64,000 nt of DNA from Marsupella aquatica (taxonomy: Eukaryota > Marchantiophyta). Location of the stretch: contig OZ316891.1 in assembly GCA_973895155.1 (NCBI GenBank), positions 6,076,001 to 6,140,000 of the forward strand, written 5' to 3'. The translations under genes and the position numbers were made by a program. Shown here piece by piece: positions 59,199-64,000 of the stretch. Each line of letters starts with the position of its first letter. The first letter of the stretch is position 1. The notes under the pieces were generated by a model. It had not been told where the DNA came from. It saw only the letters and a list, made by a program, of their open reading frames with translations, and searched no databases.

Positions 59199-62100
59199 TG
59201 ACGAATCTGCGACGATGCGTTACTGATACGTGGTGATGAACGCCAGACTAGCGTCCGCAATGCTTTCCGCCGCCAGGCATAAGGCTCCGAATTGCTGGAA
59301 ACGTCGTCGACCGCAATAATTAGTAGCAACTGTATAAACGGGGAACCCGGAGCAGTCAACATCTTATCTTGGGGTGCGCAGTCAGCCACTGTTTGTCTCT
59401 TCAGACACCTAGCGGCTCCGTTTTTTTTGGAATTGTTTTGTTTTTGGGGTCCGTTTGTAGAATTATCTTTTATGTTCACAAATTGGAGAACTGAAACAAT
59501 ACGGTTATGTAGTAGAGTTTTATGTTAAAAGAGGCCTGGGCGTATATTAGTATTTTTGGTAAAAGGAGGCTATTGAGAGATATCTTACTAATGTCCTCCA
59601 GTGAGCACAGCGTTATGGATATTTGAATAGTGCGCCCTGTCCGGGCATTGTGTTTGAGATTGGACTCTTTTGTTTTCATTTATTTTTTAAACTTTCGGGG
59701 CGTTGTGCTGAAAAATGAGTGTTGTGAACTCAAAACACAAGTTCCAACTTAAACAAATAGATCGTATAGGGACCCCAGAAAATTCATTGTCAAACACGCT
59801 GTTACTTCCAAACCTACTTCCAAACCACAGTCCTTCCACTCCAAAACAATAAGTTACCTTAAAGATATGTAAAACCTGCTGCATCTTTGTAGTCCAAACT
59901 CAGGATCATGACCTCTCTCTCTAGGTGGTGTGATTCTGCTTTAAGGTTCACAATGCCCACCAGAAAATATGGGTGACCAAGGCTTTGTCACTCCCAGTTA
60001 GTTTGAAGTTCTACCCCTTGGTTATGTAAGCTTGATGTTATTCAATTAACTCTATCATTTGTCCCTTTTAAAACTCTCATCTTGTGAAAATTGCTTGATT
60101 AAAAAGAATGATTCATATGGCTAACTGGACAGTAAGCAAGAATTACTTTGGGTAATTATTAATAGCATTCTGAAATTTGATTCCCTGCCTGAAGGCTACA
60201 ACAATTGTCATCAAAAGGAAATAGGTGGAGCCTCAATATTCTAAAATAGGAGTGCAGAAAAAGGGATTGCAGCTAACAGGAGTGCAAAGAAAGGACTAGC
60301 CAAGCTGCTATATGGTGAATTCACCTTTCAGATTTGTCTTATTTAGATTTGTTGTGTTATACTGTTTTTATTTCAATGTGGCCGATCAAGGGCAAGATGA
60401 AGGGGCATCATTTGTATTATTTAGATTTATAATCAATTTTCCTAGCTTCCCATGAAATCCTAACTAGAGCCCGAACTAGAGCCATAGTATTCTTTTTATG
60501 GATATTTCAAGAAAGGTTTTAAAACCGTAAGTTTCCGTAGAGTTGTGTAACTTAAAAATCCTGTGATCTTCTTGCGGAATACTTTATGTCTTAAAGTCTA
60601 AACCCAAGTCAAAACCTTACTTTTTCAAATATGATGGGTTGAAAGAAATCAGTGACAAGGCTTGGTTATTGGAGACACAATAAGAAAGTTGTGCAATAAG
60701 ATTGTATAGTCATCTTTTAGTTACTTTCTATAATCCTGGACTCTATCCATGACGCTGATCTTGCAATTGTGCCTTCCTAGTTGAGACCCTATTTTTGTAA
60801 CCTTCATAAGAAAGTTGTTGCAAACATGTGGATCATTTATTTTTCTCATAGTTACCTTGTTCCTTCACAGTCATACTTATGAAAGATACTTAAAAGCCGG
60901 CAGAGAAGTAGAGTAAAGGGTGTACCTATATTTTTTCTAATTGTATTCTAATATTTATCCCTTCATGAAGAAGAATGTTGTCCATGATTTTAACATATTC
61001 AAGCAATTCTAGGTGTTACATAGGGGATTACATATAGAAACATTTTGCTGGCTTAGCATACTATTCCATGCATTATAATGGCAATTCTCATGGTGTCAGG
61101 TTGGTGTCCTCATTTAATTGCTTACCACTTCTTCCCCCATTTCATGCTTTGACTCAGGTCCATACCTTCACCAGAAATATAACTCAAGGATAGTGTCCTT
61201 GAATTTTCAGGTTAATTTATTTTTGAGCTAGTGAGGGCTCTACCTACTGTAGATGAACAATATAATCTATTTATCTTTCCCTCTGTATGTGAGTCCTTCC
61301 TTATGAACGCAGAGAAAATAGAGGAAAATGTGGAAACAGTCATGTGAATCAGCATGCAAGAAACACATCATTTGGTACAAGCTTCAAGTAGCAAAGATGC
61401 AAAACATGGTCCGCAATAAAAAGCCAGTTGGGATGCACATTAGTGCACACAACTCCCCTTTTGCAACTTGACAAGTTTTAATTTCCTTGTAATGGCCGGG
61501 GTAATGGCCTTCTAACCAAATGAATTGACATTGTTAGGTTTCATTTACTCAACTAAAATCTAGCACCTCTCAACCCAAGGAATCCAAAAATGTAACTTAA
61601 AAAAAAAACTGAACAATCATGTATGTATGGATGGATGAGAACAAACTTGATCAGACAAAATTATATGACTTGTTTTTATACAGGGCCTACAACCAGACTA
61701 GCCAGCATTTCAGGATTTTCATTAAAATTCTAAAAGTAACTCTTTTAAAATAAAAGATAAAGCAAGAGTAGAAATCAATCATTTTCCTATGTGGGAAAAG
61801 AAGAAAATAAAACTGTATATCTGACTCAAAAGTTCTAAAAGTGGAAAACCCAGGGTTTTTTCAAATTTCAATTTTCAATAGAGCCAACCTTTTAATAGCT
61901 CACCTTTTAGCCCATGCAAAAATGTAGACCCCTGCTAAACGAGCCAAGTACATGAGTTGCAAACCCAAGGATGCACAACAGTGTAATTTTGTTATCAATG
62001 GTACGCGCACAAATGCAACAGGGTAGGCACAACACTTGTATGCTGCAATTAAGGTTTGATCATTAGGTCCTCATCCTTGGGGTTCCACTTGGTGTATCTT

Positions 62101-63117
62101 ATGTACGGTAAGGAGCTCCCCAATCACTAAAGTTCTGACACTTTGGGGCCTTGTACACCCCAAAAATTAAGAAACCAACTTAATTTTGCTTACCAAGGCT
62201 ATTAATTTCAAAATTTTTGTTTAGGAAACTCATACTTTTTCTCGTCAGACAGTTAGTCAGAGGTCAAAACCCTTGTTAGCTGTCTTAAAAAACTATTTCA
62301 AAACAAATTTGATTTCCTAGTAATGGACATAAGAATGTGACCAATTAGCCCATTCAATGTGCATGTGTTGCCCATAGTCTGCTGCAACCATGATGTCATT
62401 GCTGAAATGTTGTTGCTGCACAATTGAATGATGCAATAGTTGACCCTGGAGGGGTTGGAAGACACAAATGAGAGGAAGAGCCTGGTGAGGGAGAGTCAGA
62501 GCAAGAGTCAAGCAAGAGCCATAGTGAGAATATTAATTATATAAATAGGCCACTGGGGCAGCTCCAGCAAGTCTGTTGGCAGCAGAATAAAAATTAGTCA
62601 TAAGAAACCCTTTTGGTCTTCACACTGATTCCCCCCCTCCAACCCTCACCTAAATTATCTCCTCCCCCTGGATGGTTTTTGGACCCAATTTATGCCACGT
62701 ACTGAAAAATGTTGCATAAATTGGATGACCTCTATTTCACCAGGGATTTTTATCATCACCATCTTAATTTCCTAGAGTTTATCTTTCCAGGTGTATAGGT
62801 CTTGAATTTGTGTACTGACCTTCCTTTTTCCCCCTAGAAAGTTCTCACTCCTCACCACCACATAGGTCAGGGTGGGTGGAAGGCGTGTAGGGGGCAAGTT
62901 AGTCATCCCGACCAATCAGCTGCAGGTCAGCAGAAATGTATCTTTACATCAGCACACTGCCATGGCCTGTGCAGTGTGGAGAGTCTGGGTGAGCCAAAGA
63001 CAGCACAGGCATAAGAGGAATTATTCCAGAAGGAAAATTGAGACAAGAATCAAATTTTGAGAGACATCCAACTGTGATGACAAACTCAAGAAGAGCTTTG
63101 GGGCCCAAGACAAACAA
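59199..63117. other. AT-rich spacer, no gene recognised
   Basis: Long non-coding stretch with only short open frames (60-80 codons) lacking domain character. No terminal repeats, LTR pairs, RNA genes or arrays were recognised. TG-rich and A-rich words are frequent, as in old transposon-derived DNA, but nothing diagnostic. Confidence 0.45.
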
Positions 63118-63250
63118 CCCACCCCCATACATGCAACCCAAATATAGTTGCCCTTCAAATGACGGCCTCCCACCCCCATACATGTAACCTCAAATACTGG
63201 CCCGTCAAATGACTGCCCCCACCCCATGCATGTAACAATGAACCCCAAAA
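63118..63250. repeat. Three-copy tandem repeat, unit about 51 bp
   Basis: Units beginning CCCACCCCCATACATG (63118, about 63168 and, as CCCACCCCATGCATGTAAC, about 63216) continue with CAACC-AAATA-T-G-CC-TCAAATGAC-GCC. The third is the most diverged. Non-coding. Confidence 0.8.
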
Positions 63251-63720
63251 AATCTGACCCCTTCATTGGCTGACCTTCTTCCCTCCAAGCAAAAACTCTA
63301 CCACAACCTTTCAGAGCGCATGTACCTCGGGGAACTATTTCACTCCACGGGTTTACAGGAGGTTGCGCATCTCTTCAGTTCGTCCGCGTGCTTACAATCG
63401 ACCATCAGAGCTATGGCTGCAAAAGAGGTTTCCTGATCACTCAATTGCTCGAACTGGAGGGATAGTGGCAGGCAGTGGGGGAGAAAATGGGAAACCCGCA
63501 GCCGCAGAATATTAAGAGTGTTCGAACTCCGGAGAGGCTAGGGTTGGAGAGAAGACGAGTCAGGAAAGGATACCGTTCCCAAGCTCCAGAAGGCTAGAAA
63601 TGGTCCTCCGTGCAGGCGGGCCGACTAGGTTATCCGACAGCAATCGCATGGGGGGAAGGCGGAGAAGCAAGGCTGGGCTCATCGTAATCCCCTCTGCTGG
63701 AGAATGAAGAGGAATTTCTG

Positions 63721-63921
63721 ATGAGTTCAAGTTTGCAGGCGCAGCAGGCTTTCATGGACAAAGTAAAGGAAACGCTTCACGTCGACCAATCTATGTATAG
63801 AGCGTTTCTCGCGTGTTTCCGATCATCAGCCCTTCCGTGTTGCAAAGCTTCGTTGTCGATACATTGGCTGAGTTCAACGATTTGCTTTGCGGTAGCTACA
63901 TCCTCGATTTGCCGTCATTAG
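63721..63921 (+). CDS. Possible first exon of an unidentified gene at the window edge
   Basis: An ATG at 63721 follows a GC-rich, leader-like stretch and opens a frame starting SSLQAQQAFMDKVKETLH and VDQSMYRAFLACF. The pattern resembles a helical protein-interaction fold such as a paired amphipathic helix or harmonin-N-like domain ('F..KVK..L....Y..FL'). After FLACFR the sense shifts: in another frame PSVLQSFVVDTLAEFNDLL and LDLPSLAKCLIV would continue the same kind of helical pattern. No GT-AG intron explains the shift, so there may be a one- or two-base break (mutation or error). The gene would run off the right edge. Family not settled. Confidence 0.35.
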   Translation: MSSSLQAQQAFMDKVKETLHVDQSMYRAFLACFRSSALPCCKASLSIHWLSSTICFAVATSSICRH

Positions 63922-64000
63922 CAAAATGCTTGATTGTGAGGAACGTGTCATGAGTTTGGCGGCTCAGAAGGAAGTCCCCAGCCGGAAGCCCTCATCACTT

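Overview
This is a 64 kb piece of a nuclear genome from a land plant. It has widely spaced genes cut by many short GT-AG introns, microsatellites, PIF/Harbinger-like and CACTA (En/Spm) transposons, an STP-type sugar transporter, a DUF641 (GIL1/IRKI-type) protein and a plant-type BRWD WD40 protein. The combination of an HSPA12-like Hsp70 relative and a kinase unlike the TEY/TDY MAP kinases of flowering plants points to a non-seed plant (bryophyte, lycophyte or fern). That placement is inference; the species is not identifiable by eye.

Layout. 1-8.7 kb: repeats and relics only (degenerate minisatellite, broken calmodulin-like gene, CACTA transposase scraps, a fold-back element). 9.1-12.2 kb (+): a complete seven-exon LSM4 gene. 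12.2-26.9 kb: mostly gene-poor, with one well-delimited 375-bp MITE, a non-LTR reverse-transcriptase C-terminal scrap and a 53-bp minisatellite. 26.9-31.8 kb (+): a 15-exon CMGC kinase of 607 aa with an atypical activation loop and a long basic tail. 32.5-34.4 kb: locally duplicated non-coding sequence. 34.7-41.8 kb: a divergent pair, DUF641 protein (-) and HSPA12-like protein (+), present twice, once decayed and once intact. 43.5-45.7 kb (-): a four-exon sugar/H+ symporter. 46.6-54.3 kb (-): a CACTA element encoding a TNP2-type transposase and a TNPA-like protein. 54.3-58.2 kb (-): a BRWD/PHIP-like WD40 gene whose last recognisable exon reads, with no frame break, straight into the transposase. 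58.4-59.2 kb: duplicated promoter sequence and two minisatellites. 59.2-63.7 kb: AT-rich, no genes seen. At the right edge, the possible start of another gene.

The most interesting object is the 51.3-58.2 kb unit. Nine intron phases line up so that WD40 exons and transposase exons make one continuous 1,631-codon reading frame (1,630 aa). The transposase lacks its usual N-terminal part exactly where the WD40 sequence joins it, and the bromodomain half expected of the WD40 gene is not found anywhere downstream. This is either a host-transposase fusion gene or a gene cut in half by a 5'-truncated CACTA element.

All exon structures were worked out by eye from splice sites, phase and family resemblance; no alignment or expression data were available.
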